A stretch of 20,373 nt of DNA. Source: JALZUE01 sp051251725. GTDB taxonomy: Bacteria > Pseudomonadota > Gammaproteobacteria > Enterobacterales > Alteromonadaceae. The position numbers were made by a program, and so were the translations under genes. The DNA lies in NCBI GenBank assembly GCA_051251725.1, contig JBPOFN010000059.1, positions 1-20,373 of the forward strand, written 5' to 3'. Positions within the stretch are counted from its first letter, which is position 1; each line of letters opens with the position of its first letter. Below are positions 7,593 to 14,408 of the stretch, piece after piece. The notes below the pieces were generated by a model, which had not been told where the DNA came from, made no database searches, and saw only the letters and a program-made list of their open reading frames with translations.

Positions 7593-8504
7593 ATGAGTTC
7601 AGAGAGTATTGTCGGTGAGTTGATCTTAACCTTGCCGGTTGGCAATCAACTTGGTGAAGGCGTGCAGTGGCATATTGAAAGCCAAGCTATTTGGTGGACT
7701 GATATTGAAAAGTCTTATTTATATAGCTACCACCTGTTAAAAAACAATGTTGTAAAGCATAAAATGCCGGAGCGTGTTGGCTGTTTTGCTTTTATCGAAA
7801 ACGATCCGCGTTTATTAGTGGCTTTCGAAAGTGGCTTTGCTTTTTACTCTTATGAAAATAAACAATTAGATTGGATCGATAAACCTGATATTGCTCATGG
7901 CCATAATCGCTTTAACGATGGCAGGGTTGATCGCGAAGGAAACTTTTGGGCCGGTACTATGATCCAAGCACCTGATTCTGACAGCACGCCGGCGTCACTT
8001 TACCGATTATCGTCTGAGCAACTGATGACAGAAAAGAAAATCAGTGGTATTACCGTTTCAAACGGCTTATGTTTTAGCATCGATGGTAAAACACTTTATC
8101 ATGCTGATTCACCAAGCCGTGAAATTATGCAATACGAACTCGACTCCAAAGGGCAGCTGAGTAATCCGCGTTTATTTGCCACCACAGCTGAAAATAGTTA
8201 TCCCGATGGAGCCACCATTGATGCTGATGGTTACCTTTGGAATGCACAATGGGGCGGCAGTCGAGTTGTACGATATGCTTTAGATGGTGAGATTGATTTT
8301 ATTTTAAATGTACCTGTAACTCAGCCATCTTGTGTTGCTATCGGTGGCCCGAATATGGACTGGTTAATTATTACCAGTGCCAAGCAAGATTTAAGTGCCG
8401 AGCATTTAGCTACTGAAGTAAATGCCGGTCACGTATTTATTTATCAGTTAAACAAGATTAAAGGTTTACCTGAAGATAAAGTAAAATTAGATTTAAAGGC
8501 TTAG
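7593..8504 (+). CDS. SMP-30/gluconolactonase family sugar lactonase
   Basis: Six-bladed beta-propeller enzyme of the SMP-30/gluconolactonase/LRE-like family, which hydrolyses sugar lactones with one divalent metal; gluconolactone or arabinonolactone are possible substrates, not decided here. Of 303 residues, the family metal ligands are visible as E22 (LGEGVQW), N157 (VSNGLCFS) and D205 (YPDGATID). The substrate-contacting segment RFNDGRVDREGNFWAGTM (106-123) is intact. There is no signal peptide, so it is cytoplasmic. A GAGG ribosome site precedes the ATG. Only 13 bases separate the clpA terminator from this start, which leaves no room for a promoter between them. Expression must come from terminator readthrough or a promoter inside clpA. 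No sugar dehydrogenase, kinase or transporter gene accompanies it. Confidence 0.88.
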   Translation: MSSESIVGELILTLPVGNQLGEGVQWHIESQAIWWTDIEKSYLYSYHLLKNNVVKHKMPERVGCFAFIENDPRLLVAFESGFAFYSYENKQLDWIDKPDIAHGHNRFNDGRVDREGNFWAGTMIQAPDSDSTPASLYRLSSEQLMTEKKISGITVSNGLCFSIDGKTLYHADSPSREIMQYELDSKGQLSNPRLFATTAENSYPDGATIDADGYLWNAQWGGSRVVRYALDGEIDFILNVPVTQPSCVAIGGPNMDWLIITSAKQDLSAEHLATEVNAGHVFIYQLNKIKGLPEDKVKLDLKA

Positions 8505-8878
8505 GGTCTGTTGATCTTTGTTTATAATTTAAGCGCAGAGATAAAATTGTCTTAGGTAAGGCAGAAATAACGAGATTTAGCGATATAGTTTTTATATTTG
8601 CGTTTTGTCTCGATAATCACAAATATTAATAGTTTCGAGCTTGTCGACTTAGCACTAGACTTCAGCACTTGTAGCTTACAGAACAGAACAGATGCACTGA
8701 TCGTATAATCTGCGATTGCTAGCAAATCGGTATCTTTAACCTCGAATAGCGTTGATTAATGGTCTTGTTAATGTTTCTCCGCAGCTATTGAAATAAACAC
8801 AGTCCATTAGTCATTAAGTCGAATAAATGTTATTTCTTGCCTGATTTATCTCTTAGTAGAAGTTGGAAACACCAAGGT
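8505..8878. other. gene-free stretch before the metallo-beta-lactamase
   Basis: No coding region was recognised. It contains an imperfect direct repeat (GCAGAGATAA / GCAGAAATAA, about 8534 and 8560) and a hairpin-like segment bounded by CGAGA and TCTCG (about 8570-8614) with a mostly paired AT-rich interior. Its first bases, GGGTCTGTTGATC, lie right at the stop codon of the lactonase gene. No transposase remnant or matching terminal repeat was found in the window. The beta-lactamase promoter should be here but is not evident. Confidence 0.45.
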
Positions 8879-9643
8879 ATGAAGTTTATAAAAATGAAGT
8901 TTAGTAGTGTTCGCGAGTTAATGATTTTTTGTTTGTTGTTCGCGCCATTTATTCAAGCGAAAAGTGAGCCAAGCATAGCAATCAAACCTATCGCTGAAAA
9001 CGTCTACCAGCATATTTCATATCAATATGTTGAGCCTTATGGGTTAGTTCCTGCCTCTGGCTTAATTGTTATTGATGGCAGTGATGCGCATATTATTGAT
9101 ACGCCTTGGAGTACCGCAGACACATACAAACTTATTGTGTGGCTAGGCGATAAAGGTTTGACGATTAAAAGTGCGATAGCAACCCATTTTCATGATGATG
9201 CAAGCAGCGGTATTGAAATTTTTAACCAAGCGAATATTAAGACATATGCGACAGCGTTAACCAACCAACTCCTTACCTCAACCAATAAAACGCCTGCGCA
9301 TCAATCAATTTTACAGAACCCGTATCAGCTGATTGAGGGCCGTATTGAAGTATTTTATCCTGGCGCAGGGCATAGCCAAGATAATATTGTTGTTTGGTTA
9401 CCGAAATCAAAAATATTATTTGGTGGTTGTTTTGTTAAAAGTCTTGCCAGTAAAAGCTTAGGCAACATCGGTGATGCAGTGATAAACTCTTGGCCTGCTT
9501 CGATTGATAAGGTAATTCAGCGGTATCCACAGTTGAAATTAGTCGTACCAGGCCACGGTAAAGTTGGTGATATAAGTTTGTTAACACATACTCAAAAACT
9601 AGCATTGTTGGCGCAGAAACCAGTACAGGAAAAGCATAAATAA
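8879..9643 (+). CDS. Subclass B1 metallo-beta-lactamase
   Basis: Periplasmic zinc hydrolase of the metallo-beta-lactamase fold, and specifically of subclass B1. All six B1 zinc ligands are present (254-residue numbering): H103, H105 and D107 in THFHDD; H165 in GAGHSQDN; C184 in GGCFVKS; and H226 in PGHG. K187 matches the B1 lysine that contacts the beta-lactam carboxylate. IEVFYPG, NIVVWLP and KILFGGCF closely resemble IMP-type enzymes. The N-terminus has a signal peptide ending in FIQA, so export is expected. The reading frame is open to a TTG at 8837, but the ATG at 8879 or the one at 8894 gives a normal signal peptide; I chose 8879. Carbapenem and cephalosporin hydrolysis is expected from the family but untested. 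No integron, insertion sequence or neighbouring resistance gene is seen, so a resident chromosomal gene is likely. Confidence 0.9.
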   Translation: MKFIKMKFSSVRELMIFCLLFAPFIQAKSEPSIAIKPIAENVYQHISYQYVEPYGLVPASGLIVIDGSDAHIIDTPWSTADTYKLIVWLGDKGLTIKSAIATHFHDDASSGIEIFNQANIKTYATALTNQLLTSTNKTPAHQSILQNPYQLIEGRIEVFYPGAGHSQDNIVVWLPKSKILFGGCFVKSLASKSLGNIGDAVINSWPASIDKVIQRYPQLKLVVPGHGKVGDISLLTHTQKLALLAQKPVQEKHK

Positions 9644-9763
9644 GAAGTATTGTGCTCTGTGTAATTCTTTATCTATTGGTATCTAATTAACAAAATAACA
9701 CCACTTCCTAAGATGTGTTTAACCAAGTTTTATTAATTTTAAAATAAAGAGGTAATAAATAAC

Positions 9764-10039
9764 GTGTTGTATTTAATATTGAAAATAGTAATGTTTGCAC
9801 TGGCTTACAAATTGTATTTAGTAAAAAAAGAGCCTTATTTTTCGTCGTTACTTTTTAGTATACCTTTGGCTTTGTATGGTTTAGTGTCGGGTAATCCAAT
9901 ATTGGGTGTTTTTATTGGCAGCGCGATATTATTTGCTTTAGCTTTTGTCGCTTTTTGGTTATTGGATAAAGTTCCTAACGGTACACCTCATTACAGTGTT
10001 TTAGGTGGGACTTTAGCTATTATTGTTTTTCTAATTTAA
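9764..10039 (+). CDS. Small integral membrane protein, function unknown
   Basis: I do not recognise this protein. Its 91 residues are nearly all hydrophobic, with three to four membrane segments (about 2-19, 27-42, 46-68 and 78-91) joined by short loops; KKEP (21-24) and LDKVPNGTPHY are the main polar parts. The start is a GTG, supported by an AGAGG ribosome site (9748-9752) about 11 bases upstream. It lies 120 bases after the metallo-beta-lactamase on the same strand and converges with the CNNM gene, leaving 34 bases between them and no obvious terminator hairpin. Co-transcription with the beta-lactamase is possible but unproven. Confidence 0.65.
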   Translation: MLYLILKIVMFALAYKLYLVKKEPYFSSLLFSIPLALYGLVSGNPILGVFIGSAILFALAFVAFWLLDKVPNGTPHYSVLGGTLAIIVFLI

Positions 10040-10073
10040 ACGATAGTATTGATTGATTAAAAGTATATAAGCT

Positions 10074-11189
10074 TCATTTTCGCTCGTTATTACGATTGTA
10101 AATGTTGCTTTTTTCTTTGTTCATCTCTTTGTTTTGCTCAGCACTAACAGACACTTGTGTAAATTTGTCTTTTAAACGTTGACGATAATTTTCTTTTGCT
10201 AATTTTTGCATATCTTCGACTGAGTCGCTTTCATCGACAATTTCACGCCCTAATAAAGTTTCAATGGCATCTTCCAAGGTAACAATACCTGCAGTTTGGC
10301 CAAATCCATCTTCGACTAAAAATAAATGCTCTTGTCGTTTAATAAACAGATCTAATAGATTAAGCACTGGCAGACTTTCAGAAACACGGTAAATCGGCGA
10401 CAAAATTGATGCTAACGGTTTGTCACCGTTGCCTTGGCGTTCTTGTTCATATAATTCATTCTTAATAATTACGCCGGTAACTTTATCTATTGAACCATCG
10501 AAAGTTGGCATCCGAGTAAAAGTTTTGGTTTGTACTTTGCTTAATGCTTCGCTGATGGTTATTGCTTGTTCAAGAGCATGAACAACCGTCCTCGGGGTTA
10601 ATATTTGCTGGGTTTTAGCGGTGCGTAACGTTAAAATGTTTTCGACGATAATACTTTCTAAATTGGCGATCGCACCATCTTTATGGCTTAGTGCGGCAAT
10701 TGCTAAAACTTCTTCACGGCTAATAATATCATCTCTGCCTTGTCCAAAGAGTCGAGTTATTAGAGATGACAGCCACACCAGCGGATAAACCAATTTGATA
10801 AGGTATGAAATGGCGTAAGCTGATGGAATAGCTAAAGGCCGCCACAATTTAGCGCCTAAAGTTTTAGGAATAATTTCACTGACATACAAAATAATAAGGG
10901 TTAAAAGAAAAGCGATTAAAGTTTCTTTTTGTTCACCAAATATTTTTATTGCTTGTGCGCCAACGCCTGCCGCTCCCATAGTGTGGGCAAAGGTATTTAA
11001 GATTAAAATACTGGAAATAGATTGATCAATATTTTCTTTTACTTGTTGTAATTTTTTACCGCTTTGCGGATCTGCTTTTACCGCATTTAAAACAAAGCTT
11101 GGCGTGATTGACAATAATACCGCTTCTAGTATTGAGCAAATAAATGAAATACCAATGGCGATTGCGAGATAAATAAAAAGTAAGGTCAT
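10074..11189 (-). CDS. CNNM (DUF21) and CBS-domain membrane protein
   Basis: Member of the CNNM/CorB/CorC membrane family linked to Mg2+ transport. The first ~145 residues form the CNNM transmembrane domain. It opens with LAIAIGISFICSILEAVLLS, has the family acidic residue in SILEA, and contains SEIIPKTLGA. A linker is followed by two CBS domains (about 195-320), with TPRTVV at the start of the first and VTLEDAIETLLGREIVDE at the end of the second. The protein then ends in a charged, low-complexity tail rich in K, N and E. At 371 residues it lacks the C-terminal CorC_HlyC domain of longer relatives. No ribosome site stands out, but the N-terminus is typical. Actual ion transport is not established for all members. 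Confidence 0.88.
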   Translation of the reverse strand: MTLLFIYLAIAIGISFICSILEAVLLSITPSFVLNAVKADPQSGKKLQQVKENIDQSISSILILNTFAHTMGAAGVGAQAIKIFGEQKETLIAFLLTLIILYVSEIIPKTLGAKLWRPLAIPSAYAISYLIKLVYPLVWLSSLITRLFGQGRDDIISREEVLAIAALSHKDGAIANLESIIVENILTLRTAKTQQILTPRTVVHALEQAITISEALSKVQTKTFTRMPTFDGSIDKVTGVIIKNELYEQERQGNGDKPLASILSPIYRVSESLPVLNLLDLFIKRQEHLFLVEDGFGQTAGIVTLEDAIETLLGREIVDESDSVEDMQKLAKENYRQRLKDKFTQVSVSAEQNKEMNKEKSNIYNRNNERK

Positions 11190-11391
11190 AATAAGTATGT
11201 AATAACTTTGCTTAAGTGAAGTAAATATAATTAGTCACTGTGTTAATAAAGCACAGGTATCAATCCGATTAGTATTGATAACACTAATAAAAATTCAGAA
11301 GAGCTGATTATTTTAAGTATATCTTGTTTTTTCTCAAGTTCGAATAAAGTCTCAAAATGGTTTATTAATACGCCTCAAATGGCTTTAATTG
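11190..11391. other. first part of a 480-base gene-poor region between the CNNM gene and fldA
   Basis: AT-rich sequence upstream of the CNNM gene, where its minus-strand promoter should lie; no convincing -35/-10 pair was found. The rest of this gene-poor stretch (to 11669) holds the 7-base array, an isolated TATAAT and the fldA terminator hairpin, listed separately. Confidence 0.5.
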
Positions 11392-11446
11392 CAAGCCTCA
11401 AGCCTCAAGCCTCAAGCCTCAAGCTTTAACTTCAAGCCTCAAGCCT
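11392..11446. repeat. tandem array of the 7-mer CAAGCCT
   Basis: Four exact head-to-tail copies of CAAGCCT (11392-11419) are followed by a variant CAAGCTT (11420-11426), a 6-base interruption, and two more exact copies (11433-11446). A further degenerate unit GAAGCAT follows. The period of seven does not fit a coding repeat. It lies in non-coding DNA between the CNNM gene and fldA. Confidence 0.95.
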
Positions 11447-11587
11447 GAAGCATCAGGTAGCTTTAGGTGTAGGTTATAATGTCTAGCGGACGAGTTAACT
11501 GTGTGGTTATTTTGAGGCTGAGGTCAATGAATATAACACTAAGACCATTATCTTTGGGCACAAAGACCCGGCAGCTAAAACTAAAAG

Positions 11588-11636
11588 TGGCTGGTAGCGC
11601 CGCTAATACTTAAAGAATTAACGACGCTACCAGCCA
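11588..11636 (-). terminator. long hairpin, probable fldA terminator
   Basis: TGGCTGGTAGCG (11588-11599) pairs perfectly with CGCTACCAGCCA (11625-11636). The stem continues inward with two single mismatches to TAAT/ATTA, giving 18 pairs around a 9-base loop. On the minus strand it is followed by CTTTTAGTTTTAG and on the plus strand by TTTTAA. It lies 33 bases after the fldA stop and could act for both strands. Confidence 0.75.
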
Positions 11637-11669
11637 TTTTAACGACTCGCGATTTAGAATGATCGCAGC

Positions 11670-12197
11670 TTAATCGGCTAATTCAGCCAAACACATTTCG
11701 TCGTAAATTTGTTTAACCCATTTATCAACACGTGCTTCGGTTAATTCAGGCTGACGGTCTTCATCAACACATAAACCGATAAACGTATTGTCATCAACTA
11801 AAGCTTTTGATGCTTCGAATTCATAACCGTCAGTTGACCATTGACCAACTAAAATAGCGCCTTTTGATTCTGCAATATCGCGCAGTGGTTGCATGGCATC
11901 ACAAAAATATTCAGAATAATCTTCTTGATCACCAAGACCAAAAATAGCGACTAATTTGTCGTTAAAATCAATTTCTTCAAAATCAGGTAAAAAGTCATCC
12001 CAATCACATTGGTTTTCACCGTAGTACCAAGTAGGAATACCTAAGATCAATAAATCGAACTCAGCAATCTCTTCTTTAGTACTTTTAGCGATATCTTTTA
12101 CTTCAACTAGTTGCTTACCTAGTTTTTTCTGAATCATTTTTGCAACAGCTTCTGTGTTGCCAGTATCACTACCAAAAAATAAACCTACAATTGCCAT
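11670..12197 (-). CDS. fldA: Flavodoxin FldA (long-chain)
   Basis: FMN-carrying electron-transfer protein that serves radical-SAM enzymes and other reductive pathways and replaces ferredoxin when iron is short. Its 175 residues match E. coli FldA closely along the whole length. The FMN phosphate loop is GSDTGNTE (9-16). The isoalloxazine is flanked by W57 (PTWYYG) and the tyrosine region DQEDYSEYF (90-98). The 20-residue insertion of long-chain flavodoxins is present, as in IDEDRQPELT-type C-termini. A ribosome site AAAGG precedes the ATG. ybfE lies 29 bases upstream on the same strand, the conserved order. In E. coli the next gene downstream is fur; here a terminator hairpin and a gene-poor region follow, and no fur is present. 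Confidence 0.98.
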   Translation of the reverse strand: MAIVGLFFGSDTGNTEAVAKMIQKKLGKQLVEVKDIAKSTKEEIAEFDLLILGIPTWYYGENQCDWDDFLPDFEEIDFNDKLVAIFGLGDQEDYSEYFCDAMQPLRDIAESKGAILVGQWSTDGYEFEASKALVDDNTFIGLCVDEDRQPELTEARVDKWVKQIYDEMCLAELAD

Positions 12198-12226
12198 TTA
12201 CTGTAAACCTTTCTATTAAACTAATT

Positions 12227-12502
12227 TTAATCTTCAATTAACGCTTTGGTTAATATTGCTTCAATCAATTGACCGCGAGTAACATTTTCATCATGTGCAC
12301 GCTGTTCTAATTGTTCAAACAAAGCTTGGTGAATTTTAAATTCGACGCGTTTAAGGCCTTTACTTTTATCGCGTTTGACCTGATTTCTTTTATTGATCCT
12401 AACTTGAACTGATCTGGCGTGCGGGTTGGTACGAGGACGGCCCGGACGTTTTTCTTCACTGAATAAATCAATTGTTGTTAAATCTGCTGCTTCTTTTGCC
12501 AT
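12227..12502 (-). CDS. ybfE: YbfE-like ribbon-helix-helix protein (LexA-regulated family)
   Basis: Small basic protein of 91 residues, probably DNA-binding. It starts like E. coli YbfE (MAKE...TTIDLFSEEKRPGRPRTNP) and shares RINKRNQVKRDKSKGLKRVEFK. The C-terminal half (about 50-90) has the strand-helix-helix look of an RHH/CopG domain. The segment RPGRPRTNPHAR resembles an AT-hook. E. coli ybfE is LexA-controlled, but its target is not known to me; I found no LexA box upstream here. DUF2788 ends 4 bases before its start, so the two are co-transcribed, and fldA follows after 24 bases of non-coding sequence. The ribosome site is weak (TAGG). Confidence 0.9.
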   Translation of the reverse strand: MAKEAADLTTIDLFSEEKRPGRPRTNPHARSVQVRINKRNQVKRDKSKGLKRVEFKIHQALFEQLEQRAHDENVTRGQLIEAILTKALIED

Positions 12503-12506
12503 ATGT

Positions 12507-12728
12507 TTAACCTACACCTTGGTTTTCAAACATAAACTGGATAACGCCTTTTGCAACAAATCCCAAACAGCCAAGTGATAACACAAAATAAACGACGAAC
12601 TGCCCCATTTTAGGTACATTGTTGTTTCTCATGATATCGTGAATAGATAAACCAATAAAAATAAAAATAAAAGCGAAAAATAAGTTAAGACCTATCGTTT
12701 CAATTAATTCAAAATATTCTGATAACAT
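12507..12728 (-). CDS. DUF2788 family small membrane protein
   Basis: 73-residue inner-membrane protein with two predicted membrane segments (about 12-32 and 44-66) separated by the polar loop HDIMRNNNVPK. The sequences FIFIGLSIHDIM and LGCLGFVAKGVIQ are what I remember as typical of DUF2788. Function is unknown. A good ribosome site GAGGT lies six bases before the ATG. It is the first gene of the probable operon DUF2788-ybfE-fldA, with a 4-base gap to ybfE; the tie to fldA and ybfE recurs in related genera as far as I know. Confidence 0.85.
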   Translation of the reverse strand: MLSEYFELIETIGLNLFFAFIFIFIGLSIHDIMRNNNVPKMGQFVVYFVLSLGCLGFVAKGVIQFMFENQGVG

Positions 12729-12753
12729 GGTTTACCTCAAAAAAAGCACGCGC

Positions 12754-12762
12754 AATATATCA
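12754..12762 (-). promoter_or_regulatory. candidate extended -10 promoter of DUF2788-ybfE-fldA
   Basis: On the minus strand TGATATATT combines an extended -10 TG with TATATT (12754-12759), about 25 bases before the DUF2788 start codon. The -35 position (CTGTGA) is poor, as is usual for extended -10 promoters. It would drive the three-gene operon. Confidence 0.45.
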
Positions 12763-12848
12763 CAACAAGCACTAAATCACAGTAACTTTGCACCTAAAAT
12801 TATCAATTTTACTGTTTAAATTTGTTACTTTTAAAACCAGTAGCCCGG

Positions 12849-13622
12849 TTAAAAATCTGCGTTTAAAAAATCATCAATGATCTTATTAAAAGCGATCGAC
12901 TTTTCAGCATGTAACCAATGACCGGCGCCTTGAATAATTTTTGCGCGGCTGTTGGGGAATAGTTGTTTAATGATGTCGCTATGCTTTGCAGTAATATAAT
13001 CTGACTTACCACCTTTAATAAATAAAGTTGGGCCGATAAAGGTTTTATCAGTCGCAATAGCTTGCATTATTTGCGGATAACCTTTTGAAATGTTGTCGAT
13101 ATTACATTTGAAATATAACTGTTTGTTGTCATCAAGCGCTAAATTACGCAGTAAAAACTGGCGTACGCCCACATCATCAACATAGTGACTTAATTGCAAA
13201 TCGGCGGATTTTCTATTTTCGAGTTCAGCGAAATTAAGCGATAGTAAGCCAGTGATGATTTTTTCATGATGAGCAGGGTATTGCACCGGGGCTATGTCTG
13301 CAATCATCAGTTTGTTCACTTTATTTGGATAATCGATTGCCATTTGCATGGCGATTTTTCCGCCCATTGAATGTCCTAAAATATGAGCCGTTTCTATTTT
13401 TAGGTGATCCATCAAGGCAATAACATCACCAGATGTTTGCTGATAACTCATGTCAGTATGATGAAAAGATTGACCATGATTTCTAACATCGACACTGGTA
13501 ACTCGATATTTTTGAGCTAACGCTTTAGCAACCATGCCTAAATTATCTAGGCTACCGAATAAGCCATGAATAAGAATAATATCAGGCCCAGTGCCAACTT
13601 GTTTAAAATGTAAAAGGCTCAT
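12849..13622 (-). CDS. ybfF: YbfF-type alpha/beta hydrolase (esterase)
   Basis: Cytosolic alpha/beta-hydrolase related to E. coli YbfF, which hydrolyses acyl-CoA and short esters in vitro; the natural substrate is unknown. The oxyanion-hole motif HGLFGSLDNLG (19-29) is identical in style to E. coli. The nucleophile elbow is GHSMGG with S85. The catalytic histidine is H235 in GAGHWLHAEK, and GGKSDYI near 200 marks the acid region. I chose the ATG at 13622 (257 residues) because homology to E. coli YbfF (254) starts there. The frame is open to an ATG at 13715, which would add 31 unconserved residues and run into the seqA promoter region. Neither start has a clear ribosome site. It is divergent from seqA, as in E. 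coli. Confidence 0.9.
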   Translation of the reverse strand: MSLLHFKQVGTGPDIILIHGLFGSLDNLGMVAKALAQKYRVTSVDVRNHGQSFHHTDMSYQQTSGDVIALMDHLKIETAHILGHSMGGKIAMQMAIDYPNKVNKLMIADIAPVQYPAHHEKIITGLLSLNFAELENRKSADLQLSHYVDDVGVRQFLLRNLALDDNKQLYFKCNIDNISKGYPQIMQAIATDKTFIGPTLFIKGGKSDYITAKHSDIIKQLFPNSRAKIIQGAGHWLHAEKSIAFNKIIDDFLNADF

Positions 13623-13773
13623 AAAGGGTGTCAAATCTAAAAATGTGCGGGAATTGTCTATTTTTTTGCTAGGTGATGCAAACTTAGCAAGATTATTTGC
13701 TGAATTTTTATTCATATATGAAAAAAATTTAGTTTATCTTAATTCGTTTGTAGCGAGAGTGTCACAAGCTAAG

Positions 13774-13779
13774 TATAAT
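13774..13779 (+). promoter_or_regulatory. consensus -10 box of seqA-pgm
   Basis: A perfect TATAAT lies 31 bases before the seqA start codon. The -35 side is weak (TTGTAG at 13748-13753 is 20 bases away), so an activator or an alternative spacing may be involved. Confidence 0.5.
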
Positions 13780-13810
13780 CTTAAGTAATTATTCTATTTT
13801 TAGGATGTAC

Positions 13811-14380
13811 ATGAAAACTATCGAAATAGACGAAGCTTTATATCAATACATTGCCAGCCAAACACAATATATTGGAGAAAGTGCGTCTGCTATACTACGT
13901 CGATTATTGGCGCAAGATAATCAAGCTATTATCACCGAATCGGCCACACTTACAGGAGCAGCAGCCGTAAGTAATAATGCAGCTCCTGAGCCAGAAGCTA
14001 CAGCTGAAATTATAGAAACTAAAATCGTCAATGAAGATATAAACGGTTCCGTTTTTGACTATATCAATAAAGAAGAACTTGCGATGCAACGCGGCGCGGT
14101 TGGCCGTTTCTTACTGATCTTAGCGGCGCTTTACCGAGTGCATTCTACTTTATTTGCTAATGTTTGTGATATTCGCGGTCGAGACCGTCTTTATTTTGCC
14201 AATAATGAATCAGCACTGGCCGAAAGTGGCAGTAGTACGAAACCACGACAAATACCTGAGTCGCCTTATTGGGTGATCACCAATTCAAATACCACGCGTA
14301 AGAAGATGATGTTAACAGAAGTTGCCATCGCCTTAGGTTACAGTGCAGAGCAAACCGAAGAAATACGAGATTTACTTTAA
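13811..14380 (+). CDS. seqA: Negative regulator of replication initiation SeqA
   Basis: SeqA binds hemimethylated GATC sites, sequesters oriC and dnaA after replication, and organises new DNA. The N-terminal oligomerisation domain MKTIEIDEALYQYIASQTQYIGESASAILRRLL matches E. coli SeqA. A variable linker (about 36-80) is rich in A and E. The C-terminal DNA-binding domain ends in YWVITNSNTTRKKM, where N158 and N160 match the E. coli asparagines N150/N152 that read GATC. I chose the ATG at 13811, not the in-frame ATG at 13805, because homology begins there and the AGGA ribosome site (13802-13805) is then correctly spaced. pgm follows after 28 bases. Presence of SeqA implies Dam methylation in this organism. 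Confidence 0.97.
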   Translation: MKTIEIDEALYQYIASQTQYIGESASAILRRLLAQDNQAIITESATLTGAAAVSNNAAPEPEATAEIIETKIVNEDINGSVFDYINKEELAMQRGAVGRFLLILAALYRVHSTLFANVCDIRGRDRLYFANNESALAESGSSTKPRQIPESPYWVITNSNTTRKKMMLTEVAIALGYSAEQTEEIRDLL

Positions 14381-14408
14381 TAATATTAAGACATAATAAG
14401 GAAGGTTC

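Noticed and set aside
8837..8878. TTG at 8837 as the beta-lactamase start
   Set aside because: It would put about 14 polar residues before the signal peptide; the ATG codons at 8879 or 8894 give a normal signal peptide.
8879..9643. Glyoxalase II or other general metallo-hydrolase instead of beta-lactamase
   Set aside because: The zinc-binding cysteine in GGC..K and the HFHDD rather than HXHXDH motif are specific for subclass B1.
11392..11446. 7-base array as a CRISPR array
   Set aside because: Units are only 7 bases, directly abutting and without spacers, and no cas gene is present.
12729..12848. LexA box upstream of DUF2788-ybfE
   Set aside because: TACTGTGA gives one plausible half site, but no ACAG half site follows at the required distance.
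13623..13715. 31-residue N-terminal extension of YbfF
   Set aside because: It is not conserved with E. coli YbfF, has no ribosome site and runs into the divergent seqA promoter region. It cannot be fully excluded.
13805..13810. ATG at 13805 as the SeqA start
   Set aside because: It overlaps the AGGA ribosome site that serves the ATG at 13811, and SeqA homology starts with MKTIE at 13811.
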